From Aphis gossypii (taxonomy: Eukaryota; Arthropoda; Insecta; Hemiptera; Aphididae), in assembly GCF_020184175.1 (NCBI RefSeq), contig NC_065532.1, positions 11,780,001 to 11,844,000 of the forward strand: DNA of 64,000 nt, in the 5' to 3' direction. The notes under the pieces were generated by a model that did no database searches, was not told where the DNA came from, and worked only from the letters and a program-made list of their open reading frames with translations. A program made the position numbers and the translations under genes. This document shows positions 13,193-28,727 of the stretch, one piece after another (the first letter of the stretch is position 1; each line of letters begins with the position of its first letter).

Positions 13193-16100
13193 TCACCGGT
13201 AGTGCGCCGCGGTTATCTTGAGTCCCGTGGACTCTCGGCCGATGGACGATATCTGACATATGTTGCACACCTTTCCCCTGTGCGCGGGCTGGTACGACGC
13301 CGAACAGAACGGACATTTCACCTCCTCCTTGCCCTTGTAGATGGGCACGAACGAGTAGGCGCAAATCGAGAACGGGTTGTGTTGGTCGTAGGCCACCTGC
13401 AGCTTGTTGACCGGGTTCAGGTCGCAGGCCTGCAGCATTTTGCGCGCCTGTTGCGCCACGTCGGCGCGCGGGCCCAGCTCCAGCAGCCGTTTGGCGAACG
13501 ACGCGGCCGTGTTCAGGTTGCCGATCTTGTAGAACACGTTGATGGCCGTGCGGAGCGTGAGGATTTTGTGCGACATTTGCAGGTCGCAGTGCGTAAAGTA
13601 GGCGACCATCTCGGCCACGCGCTTCTGGTCTTCCGCCGTGGTCTTCGGGTGCTCCTTGCGGGCCGTCTCCATCACCAGCCCGACCAGGTACTCCTTGCAT
13701 ATGTGCACCAGCTGCACGACCTCGTTCACCTCCTGCTTGGTGTCCACGCACAGCAGCGGCACGGCCGTCAGTATCGACCGGAACTTGGCCACCGTTTCCG
13801 GGAACTTGCCGGCCGTCGTCAGCTGATAACACGCCTGCAGTTCGCCGAGCAGATGTTCCAGTTTCACGTCCAGCACGGGCTTGTTGTTTTGGCCTTTGCC
13901 GCCGCCGCCACCGTCTTTCCAGTTGCGGTTGGGGTACACGAACAGCGACGGGTGCGTGGGCAGCGGCGTGTACGACGTGCACGATTTAAGGTACGAGTCC
14001 ATGAACAGGCTCTTGAGCGGCCCGAAGTTGGTGACGCCGATCTGCTCGTTGAGTAGCCTGAAAGCGTTTTCGAAATCGCCCGACTTGACGTGGTCGATGG
14101 CCAGCTGGCTGTTGGCCGACCATGCGAGTGACGGGCAAGCGGCCGGCTGAGGCGCTACGAAATAGTCGGAGTCTTGTTGTCGGGACACCAGCACTTCCGG
14201 CGGAAGTTCCACCTCTTCGTCACCCACGTCCCAACCGTCCTCGCCACCACCGTCCGCTGCGGCTGCCGACGCCGCTTCTTCCTCGGCTTCCGAGTGCGTG
14301 GGCGACATGCGTCCCTCCAGTCCTAGGTCAGCCTCGGCTCCCCAACCCTCCTCCTCTACGCCCACATCCTCACCGATCGCCGTGTCGATGAGCCCTGACG
14401 CCTTGCCGGCCGATAGTATGGCGCCCTCAAAGAAACCTTTGGACACAGTTAACAGAGGCCAGTTGGACTCGGCCTGGCTGACTGGTGCTGGAGGTCTGAG
14501 CAGCTTAGCGCCGGCCGTCACCGTCGGTAAGTTACCCTCGTAGCCCTCTTTGATGGACTCGGCTTCGGCGTCCAAACCGTGGGTGGCGGCCGTTAGGTAG
14601 GCGAGCGACTTGTGACCTAGTTCGTTTAGTATCTTGATTCTTTCGTGACAGTCACCCAGCAATAGCGCACCCTGGTAGTGCCCAGACACGTCCTTACGTA
14701 TTTCCGCGATTTTCATCATTTTTCTCAGTTTGTCCAAATTACCGGTGATCAGATACAAAAATGACAGTTTGTCAAAGTTCTTTGTCCTCTGGTAACACAT
14801 CTCCACTACCTGATGGTTTCCCTGCAGCAATGCGGCCTGGCCCAGTTGTTCCCAACACACCTTATCGTCCAAAGTTCTAGCAGCTTCCAAAGCAATGTCT
14901 ATATTACCACATTCCAGTGCTAATGAAAATCTGGTCTTGTTGTCTTTGACAAAATGTAATGCTACTTCTGGATACCCTTTCTGCTGCAAGTAAGCTATTA
15001 TGGATTGTCCAATTAACCGATCATTCCTAACTATGTGCAACACTTCTTCATACTTGCGTTTGATGAGTGCTAATTTAAATTTATATTCTGTAGTATCAAT
15101 ATTTAGTATTCGAGGTCGACACTCCCTGTCCAAACAGAACACTTGGTTACCACTGACTTTTGTAATGTATATAGGCAGATCTAATGTACGTATAATTCCA
15201 TAGTCACCACCATCTGGCAAAGCATATTTAATATGATTACTAGTAGTATATATAAATGCACCGCAATCGTCCCATGCCCCTGATTTTATTCTGGAATTTT
15301 CATGTATTGTACATAAAATTTCCAATTTTCTGTTACATATATATATATTATGTTTGCATAAAACGGCCAGTAAAGACCCATCATTTGCCCATATTACATA
15401 ACGACATTTGGCTATCTTAGCTTGAGCCAACACTCTCTTTTGTGTAACGTCAAACAAAGTCAAATTTTCAGGATCACGTAGTAATAATAAGCCAGTACCA
15501 GCATAAAAAATTTCATCTATATTATTGGGTCCTATGTTCTTTTTAGTTAATTCATTTTTTAAATTTTTTACAGCCAACATGTGTGTTTTGTCTAGCACAG
15601 CAAACCGATTTCTGGCTATCCAGACGGCCATTAGACCACTAGACCTCTTACTCTCAGGTACTTCTGTAACACTACTGTCTGCTGATTCTTTAGGCATTTG
15701 ATATAAATCATAAGTGCTATTTTCAAGATTTGACGAATTTCTTGTACATACGAGCATTGCATTTATAGCTGGGTTGTAACTAATACTGTAAATAGGCGTA
15801 CGCCCACCACCTCTTAGTTGCATGACAGTGTTCACTTTGTGGGTAGTGAAATCAAGACGATGTAAAAATCTCTCTTTTACGTAGAATAAGAAATTACCAA
15901 ATTGTGTAAATGCGGGTCTTTCACGTTCCAACTTGAATATAATCATACCCGAATCATGACCTGCAGCAAATAAGTTGGAGGTTGGGTGTGCAGCAAGTAC
16001 CCAAAATCGTTCATGTTCTCGTCTAAATGTATTGAGACATGTCCTTTTTGTCATATCCCAAACACGTATACTTTTATCCTCAGAATTTGACAGAATAAGC

Positions 16101-17514
16101 TCTTGTTTTGGATGGAACACAACACAGGAAACATTATTATAATGTCCACGGCACGTGTCTACTTCCCATGCTTTAGAATCATTCATTCTCCATAATTTAA
16201 TTTGACGATCATCAGCACCGGAGACAATAAGTGGCAAAGTAGGATGGAATGAACACCAATTAACACCACGGTCATGACCTTCAAGCACATGTTTAACTAC
16301 AGCATCAGCTTGACCAAATAGATCTGTAGCATTTGGATTCCTTAAATGATCATCTAGTCCTCCAGGGCCAGGGGCTACATTCTTCTTACGTAATCCAGAT
16401 ATATCCCAAACACGAACTGTCTGATCTAAAGATGCAGAGACCACTAAATCCTCAGATGGATGGAACTGAGCACACATGACATAATGGTTATGGCCTGAAA
16501 ACAATATTAACATAATGAAATATTATGTATAAAATGTATAAAATACATAACTCATAAATCATTATATAATATATTTAGTTAGGTATGTTAGACTATAATA
16601 TTAGGTTTTATATGGTTATGTAAGTATAAAACAATATTTAATAATTGACTGGACTAGTTGTTAAGAAAGTGTTATTGCTGTGTAATCGTTGTTATTATTT
16701 TCTCTAACTCACATGTAAAATAGACAAAACACATTAGGTTAGATTTTATGGTTTTAAACATTTTTAGATTTAAATCACAATTACAAAAAATACAGATGAT
16801 TATATTTTTAAGAGTTCAATATAATAATATAATATATTAGTGAAATATTTTATTGAGTCAAGATTTAGATAAAGTGATACAATAACCATAAAAATACTAA
16901 AGTACTACATTTTAATGATTTTGGCCTGAAATTATTTTTTGAATGTTTTTTGTTAATGATGTGCGGGATTTTTATAGATGAATACTAGTAGTTTTTATTA
17001 TAAATGAATATTTAAAATACCTAGGTATAAATGGAGTTTAAAAGAATACTTTTTAACAATATAGTCTTTTAGGTATAACAAGATTATCAAAATAAAGGGA
17101 CAATTCATTTCACTTACCAGTTAAAACACAAATACAGGCACGGCTTTGCCAGTTCCAAATTCTTATTGTCTGATCATCAGATGCACTTAATATCCAAGGG
17201 TACTCATGATGGAACATTGTGGAACGAATGTAATCCAAGTGACCAAGTAATGTAAATATGCATCGTCGTTGAGTATAATTCCATACTTTGATTTTATAAT
17301 CGTCACCACCAGATACAAAGATAGGTTGTTGGCTGTGAAAACTAATACCGCGTACAGGTCCATCATGTTCGTCAAATTTGTCTAACAAGGTACACATACG
17401 GTAGTCCCATAATTGGATTACCCCTGTATGAAGACTAGCCAATATCCATGGCCGTTTTGAATGGAATGTAAGGCCTTTTATACGGGCCGATTTAGTTTCA
17501 AATTTTGTTAACAT
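13193..17514 (-). CDS. COPA: Coatomer subunit alpha (alpha-COP)
   Basis: Two coding exons on the minus strand: 17514-17118 and 16494-13193, joined G/GC in phase 1 (donor CTG/GTAAGT, acceptor TTTTCAG). The predicted protein is about 1232 residues, close to the usual length of alpha-COP. The first 310 or so residues are WD40 repeats forming the N-terminal propeller (for example [38 protein letters not shown]). The helical WD-associated solenoid follows, then an acidic linker around residues 850-900 (EVELPPEVL follows it), then the C-terminal domain that in known complexes binds epsilon-COP, with paired Cys near the end (CPFCSA and CNIC). It is a subunit of the COPI coat for retrograde Golgi-to-ER traffic in the cytosol. 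The start is the Met before [14 protein letters not shown], which is the family N terminus. The 3.3-kb second exon is unbroken, and its 3' part is much more GC-rich than its 5' part. Confidence 0.96.
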
Positions 17515-18560
17515 AATTACAATTCACCTGTAATTAAAAAGAATAATAAACTTTTCAGTTATGAAATACAATAGTTAAGCAATTAATTCTATCAGTTTTC
17601 ATTGATCTTGATGATATAGGTGTTAGTAAGACATTTCTTGAACTTAAATTTATAAATAATGTATTTTTAGAAATCTGAAAACTTTAAGGCATAAAGGTTT
17701 TGTATTACCATACAAAGAATAGGTATATTAAAAGGATTTTACAAAATATTAATACTATACCTATTAGACTACTATAAATTTAATATACTAGCTCAATTAT
17801 TTTATTTAAATTTTACACAACATTATATCAAATTTTAAAATAAGCAATATCAATACTGAAAACAACTTATAACATTAATATCTACAGCAAATTTTAGATT
17901 TCTAGGGTACCAATATATTTAGTTATAATTAAATACATCAGTTGCATCAATAATATTTTAATTGGTTAAAATGGTTAAATTATTACTTTCGATCCATATC
18001 GATACATAGATTATAATATTTTTTGTAACTATTTAAAAATCACCAAATGAGTTTTATACGATAATTCTAACATATTAAATATTTTGTATTACTATTTAGT
18101 TCGATATTGATACATTTACATACATTAGGCACATTAAAAGTCTAATACTTAATTCAGTTTATTCTAAGAACGCATTTATTTAACCAAGTGTTTTATAAAC
18201 CGGGTATAATTGTTTAAAAGTCGTCAACATAAATATTTTATAATACAGAGCACACACCCACAAATCAACAGAGTTAATGTTATCGAAAGAAACCGCAAGA
18301 GAACAATAACATAAAAAATCACCAAAATATTTTTAAATACATATTTTGTTTCAATAATTATGATGTAAAATGCACTTACTCTTTAAAACCTTAATGTTGA
18401 ACGAAATATATCACCATAATTCAAAATACTTCGAATTTACTTAAAGCTAAAACAGAAATTTATATTCACCATCAAGCATCAGTACTCAATTCGTTCAACT
18501 TGTTTACGTGTATCGTGTATGTTGCTGATAGCCCGGCCCGGTGTACCAACCGCAACCACG
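17515..18560 (-). promoter_or_regulatory. Probable COPA 5' leader intron and promoter region
   Basis: Just upstream of the COPA start the minus strand has an acceptor (ATTACAG ending at 17528), so the 13 bases 17515-17527 are probably the end of a spliced leader. A consensus donor GTAAGT lies at 18379-18374 on the minus strand, making 18380 to about 18550 a candidate non-coding first exon; 18530-18560 has a locally GC-rich patch that could be the start region. The rest (17529-18373) is AT-rich and empty. No core promoter motif is certain. Confidence 0.35.
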
Positions 18561-20013
18561 GTAGAATAATTTATAACTTAATGGTAAGATATATGATAAC
18601 GTATCTTTAATCGTGGTAATACCACGGACTAAGATAATGACCATAATTTCAAAAAATGGTGGCAATACAAAATTGAAAATAGTTTTTAGTTTTTTAGTTA
18701 AACACAAATTATTAATTATAAAAAAACATAATTAACTGCATCGTCACTAACGCCACTCATCGGAAATAATTATCATGACGATCCAGAGTATTCATGTAAT
18801 CGATTATCACACTTTAAGTGTGCATTTTTTAATGAACAATATAATTCGCTTGCATATGCCGTTAAATGTTATAATGTACATCAAGTTAAACCATACTATA
18901 GAAATGTTCCCGATAACTGTTGTAAATTATGAATTCGTAGCTTTTCGCATTACATTTATCAATGATTATCCAAACATAATTCAATCCGGAGTCGAGATAT
19001 AAGCAATGTTTAACATAATAGGAGCAAAGATTTTTATTTATCAGTTTACCTACCGGCTGGCGGCTACCATTAAATATTTTATTAAACAAATTTGATCGAC
19101 CACCACGTATTCACTACACCACTGGTTCGATCATGAAAAAATAATGTGGACTGACCGATCTCAAATTCTCAAATATACGTAAATCAACAAATCTAGTTTA
19201 TTATTATTTTTTTTTTTTTTGGAAACTTATGTATTTTAACATTTTAAAAATTGTGGTACCAAATGCTTTTTTCGGAGATCATAAGTTTTTTAAATAGGTA
19301 ATTCAAAAAAAATACATGCTTATTTCAACATCCTTACATCCTACAATTTTCAAAGGGAATTTATGGGCCAACGTTGCCACTTGCTAGATGCGCTCGCTCG
19401 GTCATTCGAAACTAAAACATCCCTCGATTTGCTAAGCAACACCACCTTAGGTAGGTCACAAGGCTAAAAAACGATACCCATTATTATATATTATTATATG
19501 ATAGTATTTTGTCAATAGCGGTTAGAATAATTTTCGATTATTATTTTTCGAACAACTACCAGTTTCCACGCACAATCATCTACATACCTTTTATGTATAC
19601 AAAAATAAAATATATATATATATCTCTACATTACACATAAATTAACCTTATTAACCTGTATTTTAGAATATTATAGTAATTAATAATAATATTAATATAT
19701 TATATCGCCACTACAATAGTCAATAATTGACTGTGTGGTTTAAAAGTCGGATACGATTATCTTTTTTTTATTATCAAAGACGATAAGAATATTCCAAAGA
19801 GTATATATAGTTTTTGTTTATCTCGGTTTTTTTTTAGCGGTAGCGCACTCGCAAGTTGCGGCGATTCGTAAACTTATTGCTTAAGTAGTTAAGTCTCCAT
19901 CACATTTCCTTAGGTCTAAGTTTTTAGTATTAATTTTTTCTATTATTATATATTATTATCTAAGAGTATGCTTAATTTTCGTACATTTTAAATAATTTTA
20001 AGTTATCTTAAGT
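18561..20013. other. Intergenic region between divergent COPA and ebi copy A
   Basis: Contains a head-to-head pair of transposon-like ends at about 18606-18640, GC-richer patches near 19360-19450 and 19840-19875, and a possible TATA element (GTATATATAG near 19801) about 210 bases before the ebi start codon. The + strand leader of ebi copy A probably begins around 19830-19900. Nothing else is recognised. Confidence 0.4.
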
Positions 20014-22363
<2,350 letters not shown>

Positions 22364-24099
22364 TTATTTGGACATAATTTATTTTTATTTTGAGTTTTCC
22401 CTATTTTGGATACTGATTTTCAATTGTTTGCTAAAGAAGTAGCAATTTTCACTCCTGTTTTTATAAATTTATAATTATGGTGTTGTATCAAAGAAATAAC
22501 ATTAAAATAATTGGTACACGGTTGTATTAAAGTAAATTATACAAAACATATTTATGGTTGCACAATTAGTGAATATTACTTCTCTTTTAACCATCGGATT
22601 TGGATTTAAATGATAATTTAATTATTGTGAAACCAATTGTTTATTGCCATTTTTTTTCACATAATTTGTGATTTATATATAAATATATATCATTTTGTCA
22701 ATAATAACGTGACACTCAACAAGATGTACATAATAAAAACAAAAATAACTTAAGTATAAAATAATAATAACCACATAAAAAAATAAAAAAAAATGTTGAA
22801 ATGTGGAGTTGGGTTAATACTTGTACACAGTATCGAATATATTATATAACTTTATATACCTTAAAATAATTTTATATTTTATTTTATGTATGATTAGGTA
22901 TTACTTTATAATAGTAGTTAGAAAATTAAGCAAATATAATATTATTTTTTATGTTGTAAGTTGTTTATATATTTTATGCCTAATTGAAACTCATATTATA
23001 AATATCTTGTTTATTTATTGCTTTCAGAAAACTCTATGTGGAAATATTAAATCATTATTTTTCAGTGTATTAATCTATATAAATTTTAAATTTTAAAACT
23101 ATGTGTATTTTATTATTATTATAATTGATGTAATACTTTAAATTGGTTTTAATGGTACATTTCATTTTACACTTAAAAATAATTAAAAACTAAAATGTAT
23201 TTGAATTTTAAAACAAATTAAATCTGAATGTTTTAATTATTACAATATAAATCTATAACCATTATGGTATTGAATTATTAAAGTATTATATAATTTTAAA
23301 ATTGGTAGATTGTACTGTAATAATAAAATGTTGACTCATTTTTTATATAAATTATAAATTGTTTATTAATAGCCAATATAATAATTTAATTAAACTGTTG
23401 GCATATTTATTTATAATTTACAATTATTAATAAAAATGTTTTACTAAATATATTTAAATCTGCTATATTCTTAAATTATATTATCATGGATGTCATTAAA
23501 ATATTTGATATCAATAATTTTTTATTTTGTTAAAAATAAACTTTTTATTATTTTTACTAAAATGAAATAATGAATAATTTGGTTGATGGTTATTATTTTA
23601 AGGAAATTTATTTTTCATTAAACAATTATATTATAAAAATAACATAGTTAATGGTTTCAGAATTTCAGATTCATCGCCAGAAAATACATTTTGTTTTCTA
23701 TATTAATCTGTATTAAGATTAGTTTTTTTTTTTTATATTATATAATTGTTTTGTAGAACATCTCATCAGAATTTTTTTTTTTTATATTGTTTGCCTAATT
23801 TTACAGAACAATTGAGTGCAACTGTGCAGTCATTAATCTTATAATTAATATTGATATTCAATAGTATTGTAAAGTACCTATTTGTTATTAGATTTAAATG
23901 AATTTATTCAAATACACGATATCATAACCATAAGCTTCTGAATTAATTGTATCAAATAATTTAGGAAAAGTCAGTCATTATTTTTCGAAACAGTAAAAAT
24001 GGTGTGAGCTTGTGATATTCAACTTAGAAAGTGGTTTTGGTTGTAAATTAAATCTAATTGTTACCTCAAGGAGTCAAAAGTAAAAAATAATTCCAACGT

Positions 24100-24386
24100 A
24101 TTTCAAAATAACTGGAAAATAGGGAATTTTTTACTGTTAATTAATTTTTGAGAAAATCAATATTGTTTCTTGTTATAACTCAATAATGAAGAGCCTTAGA
24201 AAGTTGAAATTTTCAAAATAATTCTATAAGTTATGAAAATAATGTTGAACATTATTCCAAAAATATTTTTTGTAAATGTCTGAAGTTAAGATTTGAAGAA
24301 AATTGGTATATTTACGTATAAACTAACGATTTTAAAAGATATTGGTTAGTATATACATTTTGTTTATTGACATTAGAAGATAAAAT
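24100..24386. repeat. Dispersed aphid-type repeat, copy 1
   Basis: AT-rich text with the theme 'caatattgtttcttgttataactcaataat...' followed by 'aatgtctgaagttaag'. It has a counterpart at 44270-44560 and looser relatives near 31440-31830 and 62170-62460. It forms the 3' edge of the ebi duplication. The family name is unknown to me. Confidence 0.45.
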
Positions 24387-27176
24387 AACATAATATGTAA
24401 ATTTACTGGTGAATAGTTCCTGAAGTAAATTAAAATAATGCTCAAAGAATTAGGTGTTAGATAAAAATAAAATACATTTGTAAGTGTAAAGTGTTATTAT
24501 GTTAATGATTAGTGGGGAAGTGGTGAACGAACATGTATCAGTAATTTGCAAAATAATGAATGTACAAAATTTATCTAGTAAAATTTTAAATGTAGGTATA
24601 TATACAAATACTGTATAGGTAATCGATGTGAAACACATTCTCACCAGCGCTGAATTAGTAGGGATGCTGCTATGTATTATAAACTATAATTTATAATTAT
24701 ATTATCTATATGGTTAGGTGTCCTAGATAACTAAATAGGTAGGTCTTCAGTTTTTAATATTCAGGCAATGGATTACTCATTTTAATAAACTTAAGCTGAT
24801 CTCCGCTTGCCATATTTGTTGTAAAAATTAAAAATTGATACCTATCTAAAAAATTTTTATATTCTTGGTATTGTAGTGATTTGAAAAAGAGGTTTACTTA
24901 ATTAATCGGGGGAGATTGTATATTTCTAAATTCATTATTTATTAAATAACCATAACTTATATTATATTACCTCTCTGATTCCCGTGTCGACTTGTTTGTT
25001 GAAATCGTGGCTTTCGTCTGATATATGGAATTAGGTGACCGATTTATATTTTAGAGTAAAAAATCTTTTTCTTTGAATCACTATATTTGTTAATTGTACT
25101 TAATTTTTTGATACACATTAATATATATATTTTTAATTATTATTACAAACATTTATAACTATTTAACTATATCTTCCTGTCCAGACGATCTGCGTAGTCT
25201 TTTAAACTCGCCTTTGGCCGTCTGTACAAGAAGACAATAATAACGCGAATGCCCGCCTGAACGGCAGACTGGAATTCTTATAATATGATATCTTAATGTG
25301 TGTGTGTGTATGTGTGTGTGCTTAATCTTAATTGCTAATAATTATTATAATTATTTTCTTAAATACTTTACATTTAAAAGATATGATGGCTTAAACGCAC
25401 ATCATTACAGTATTAGCAAAGAGATCAAAATTAAGATAAATTTACTAATTGTACTTCTATAAACATACATTGTACCTAAATATCTCTTTTAAAAAATAAA
25501 AAAAACTAGTGTACTTATAGGCTAATACCTACCTATACAATTTCCTTAAATTCATAAGCAGATAATTGGTAATATACATTAGTGTAAACACACATGAGAA
25601 CGTTTAGGGTGGGTTTAACCCCCTTCCACATATATCCCTCATATATCCTTATATTTTCGATTTTAATCCTGAAAATTAAATTTAACTCATTGGTAATTAA
25701 TTGGAAATATGTACCTACCTGGCTACTTAAACTAAGTACATATTGATGTATCATATATGTATACCTACCTCCTTAAATACTAAAAAAATCTAAGTGATTA
25801 CGTCCTATGTTATGTAAATATAATTATCATAATTAAAAAAATATGATGATTGTATTTCAAATACGAGTTACCTACCGTGATATCGCTACCTATTTGTAAT
25901 ATTTGAAATTCAATTCTATCAGAAATTCTTATAATATACCTATGCCGTTATTTTTACTTTCTGAGCATTCAGTTATCCATCTGGACTCCGGTAAACTCGT
26001 TGGCATGTTTACTAAAAAACAATAAATAAACATTCATTTGGTTTCTATATTTAATTATTGTTGATTTATCTATATTTTTGTAAAAAGATTTTTTTCAACG
26101 TATTATTCAATAGGTACCTAATATTCTTTAACCGCTATAGATATTATCTCGTATGAATTTAAAATGATCGATCTTATACTACTTTAAAGTTTAAATAAGC
26201 TTGTAAAAATTAAAATCAGCTAGTCGTCTTGATAATTAAAAACGAGAAAAATTTTTTTATCATATTATACTAAAAATTTACATAATATTAATTATATTAA
26301 AAACATATAATATAATATAAATCTAACACTCTCAAACACTTTGTACCTTTGAAATCGTGTGCCTGAATAGCAACTACTGAACTACCAACTTTAAAATAGC
26401 CCTTCTTTCTATATACGTTACATTAAATAATAAGCCTAGACATATGTAAAAAATCGTAATATTTTATAATTAGTTTTAAATTTTACACACAGTAGGTACC
26501 TAGACACTATAGATGGGTCTATGCATAGCTTATATACTGGTCATTTCTACGTTACCGCTCTCGTGCCGTTATATTATATACTATTACCTAGGTATGTATA
26601 AACTTCGCACAACTACCTAATTGTTGTGTTATTGCGGTATTATTTTGAGTTTCCGTTATAATATTTTAAGAACTAATATTATATTGTTAGTCGCCGTATA
26701 AAATCATAAAATATGATCATATGATACATAATATACCCACGCTATAAAAAAAAAAAGAATTAATCATCGAATTAAATATTTAATCATTGAAAAACAAAAT
26801 TTTATTTCTAAAAAAAGTGACCATAATATATAGTTACGTAAATAGGTACGGTAAAAATCGAAATCCTAGTTAAAAAATATTACGTCTATTCGTAGGTTAT
26901 ATATAATATATTATTATGATTAATTCGTAATAAAGGTGTTTGGAAACAATGAAACGGGTTCGCAAAATCCTGATGCTGGCCGATTAGAATGATAGATGAC
27001 GCGTAATACAAACAACGTTGTATATACCTGTCGTCTTGGAGATTTTCAATATTCTCGGCCACGGAATCGGACGGATGATTGTCGTTCGAGTTCCGCATTT
27101 ACATTTCAAATTCTGACGCGTCCGTTTAATATTTGTATACGTTCTTTTTCGTCTAGTAAATAAACAACTAATACAA
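24387..27176. other. Intergenic region before the first orphan gene
   Basis: AT-rich DNA with a TG/TA dinucleotide tract at about 25296-25320 and a GC-richer island near 25180-25270. No gene is supported. From about 26990 the sequence becomes GC- and CpG-rich on approach to the 27177 start, which may mark its promoter or leader. Confidence 0.45.
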
Positions 27177-27881
27177 ATGGAATCCGTAAAATCCGTCTGC
27201 ACCAATAACGGTGTCACGTTCTCGCGGTTGTTCGATAACGTTCTCGCGTACATTACTGCTCGTAACAACTCCGACGACGACGACGACTTACAAGCTGTGG
27301 AGGAGACGATATACAAAATCCTTTTGCACGTCGACGGCAATGGCGAAGGCAGCGCCGAAGAACTGGTGGCCGTCGAAGAGATCGTCTACAACGCGTTGTT
27401 GGTGGCGTTGGCCGTCCGCGATCGCGCCGCCGGTGTCGCTCCAGCGCCGGAGATCAGAACCGTCGCAGCCGCAGTGCTTCTTGTCGACCGAGCGACCGAG
27501 ACCCGCGGCTGCGACGTTCCAGAGCCGGTGCTGGAGACGAGGGACGAGTCGGTGATGGTGGTCGACGGAGAGGACCTGCAGGATCGTCGACCGACCGTCC
27601 CCCTCGAAGGCGGTCCGACGGCGTGCGACGGCGGTAAAAACGACGACCGAGACTTGTCGGCGGAGGGCGACGGCGGTAAAAACGACGACCGAGACTTGCC
27701 GGCGGAGGGCGCGGTGGAAACCGCAGCCCCGACGACGGTAGAAGACTCGGCAGCCGCGGTCGAGCCCGATCGGCCGTACGTAGCACTCGTCGTCGAGAAG
27801 ACGTCAAAGCCGCGCAGAAGACGATCTACAGCGTGGAAGAGCGTCAGACGTGCCGCTCTGCGCTTGTTCTGCGTACGCTGA
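27177..27881 (+). CDS. Intronless GC-rich orphan protein with basic Cys-ended tail
   Basis: A single open frame of 234 residues starting at an ATG with a favourable context (acaaATGG); no known family is recognised. Visible structure: an acidic run (SDDDDDL, about residues 32-38); two related helical segments, AVEETIYKILLHV (about 40) and AVEEIVYNALLVA (about 66); an acidic Asp/Glu-rich middle with a perfect-frame 42-base tandem duplication (27625-27666 and 27667-27708, giving GGKNDDRDL twice); and a basic tail RRSTAWKSVRRAALRLFC ending VR. There is no signal peptide or transmembrane span. Composition is far more GC- and CpG-rich than the surroundings. The tail aligns with that of the gene at 55278-56261. 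It could be a membrane-peripheral protein held by the basic tail and a modified Cys; this is inference. Reality as a gene is supported by length, codon pattern and the shared tail. Confidence 0.7.
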   Translation: MESVKSVCTNNGVTFSRLFDNVLAYITARNNSDDDDDLQAVEETIYKILLHVDGNGEGSAEELVAVEEIVYNALLVALAVRDRAAGVAPAPEIRTVAAAVLLVDRATETRGCDVPEPVLETRDESVMVVDGEDLQDRRPTVPLEGGPTACDGGKNDDRDLSAEGDGGKNDDRDLPAEGAVETAAPTTVEDSAAAVEPDRPYVALVVEKTSKPRRRRSTAWKSVRRAALRLFCVR

Positions 27882-27987
27882 GACGGCGTTCGAGCAAAAC
27901 GACTCCGCGGGACCGGACGTGAGAACGCCGCAGAGTAGGTGACCAGTACGGCACGTTTGTATCTCGCACCAATTCGCCATCTCGTCG

Positions 27988-28167
27988 CAGTGGCGTAACT
28001 GAGGGCCCGCAGCCTCCGCGTTGCGGGGGGGGGACCATGGTCATTTGGGACCTCTGGTTATAGCCAGTTATAGGTTATATTTGGTATAACAATATATATT
28101 AGGGGCCCGTTTTTAATATTTTTTATTTTTGCGGGGGGATTGTCAAATTTTTTTTGTTACGCCACTG
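27988..28167. mobile_element. Short TIR element (hAT-like ends), 180 bp
   Basis: Begins CAGTGGCGTAAC at 27988 and ends with the exact reverse complement GTTACGCCACTG at 28167. The inside has a G-run (GGGGGGGGG near 28025) and no coding capacity. It lies about 100 bases after the stop codon of the 27177 gene, so it may sit in that gene's 3' untranslated region. CAGTGGCG-type ends are typical of hAT MITEs, but I see no exact 8-bp target duplication. Confidence 0.75.
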
Positions 28168-28727
28168 CATCTCGCATTCCCCTCGCCGGTTTATCGTGTT
28201 GTCCTGCCGACGTACTCCCTCCCCCGTTTTTTTGTTGTTTTCATTACTATTGTCGTGTTTAAATTGTTTAAAAACCTTATTGTTCATTCGTGTTTTTTTT
28301 TTTACAAAAATTGTTTTGCGTTAATTAAAACGTACCTGCAATTTATATATTTTTTTCATTTTCGTTATTGTGATGTTATTATCAACAATGTTTGTTGCTA
28401 AGGCGCTTTGGCCTTTGTTTTTTTCTTATTACAAAAAATGAATTTATTTTTGTATATACTTACTTTTTTTCATACATGTTTTGTTGTTATATATTATATA
28501 TTTATACTTGTTAAAATACATATATTGTTTTGTACAGATAATTATTGTTTTTATTTTGTCTTTTTAAGTGTATAAATCAGTCGTTAAAAAAAATGACTTT
28601 ATAAAAGAGGCAGCTAAAATAGGTTCAATTGTTTGTAGTTAACTAACTATAGTACGAAGTCACTGGGAAAGCTGTTTGTACAACGACGTGGAAAAGATAT
28701 ATAATATGCAACTAGATATATTGAGAT
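28168..28727. other. AT-rich spacer between the TIR element and the LTR element
   Basis: Poly-T rich DNA. The open frame 28129-28401 begins inside the TIR element and looks accidental. No feature recognised. Confidence 0.4.

Noticed and set aside
13167..14391. Several long open frames on both strands over the COPA 3' half
   Set aside because: They are shadows made possible by the GC-rich composition; only the COPA frame has family similarity.
27211..27807. Overlapping frames across the 27177 gene (27211-27555 + and 27807-27454 -)
   Set aside because: Arg/Pro-rich shadows typical of GC-rich coding DNA; no start context or motif supports them.
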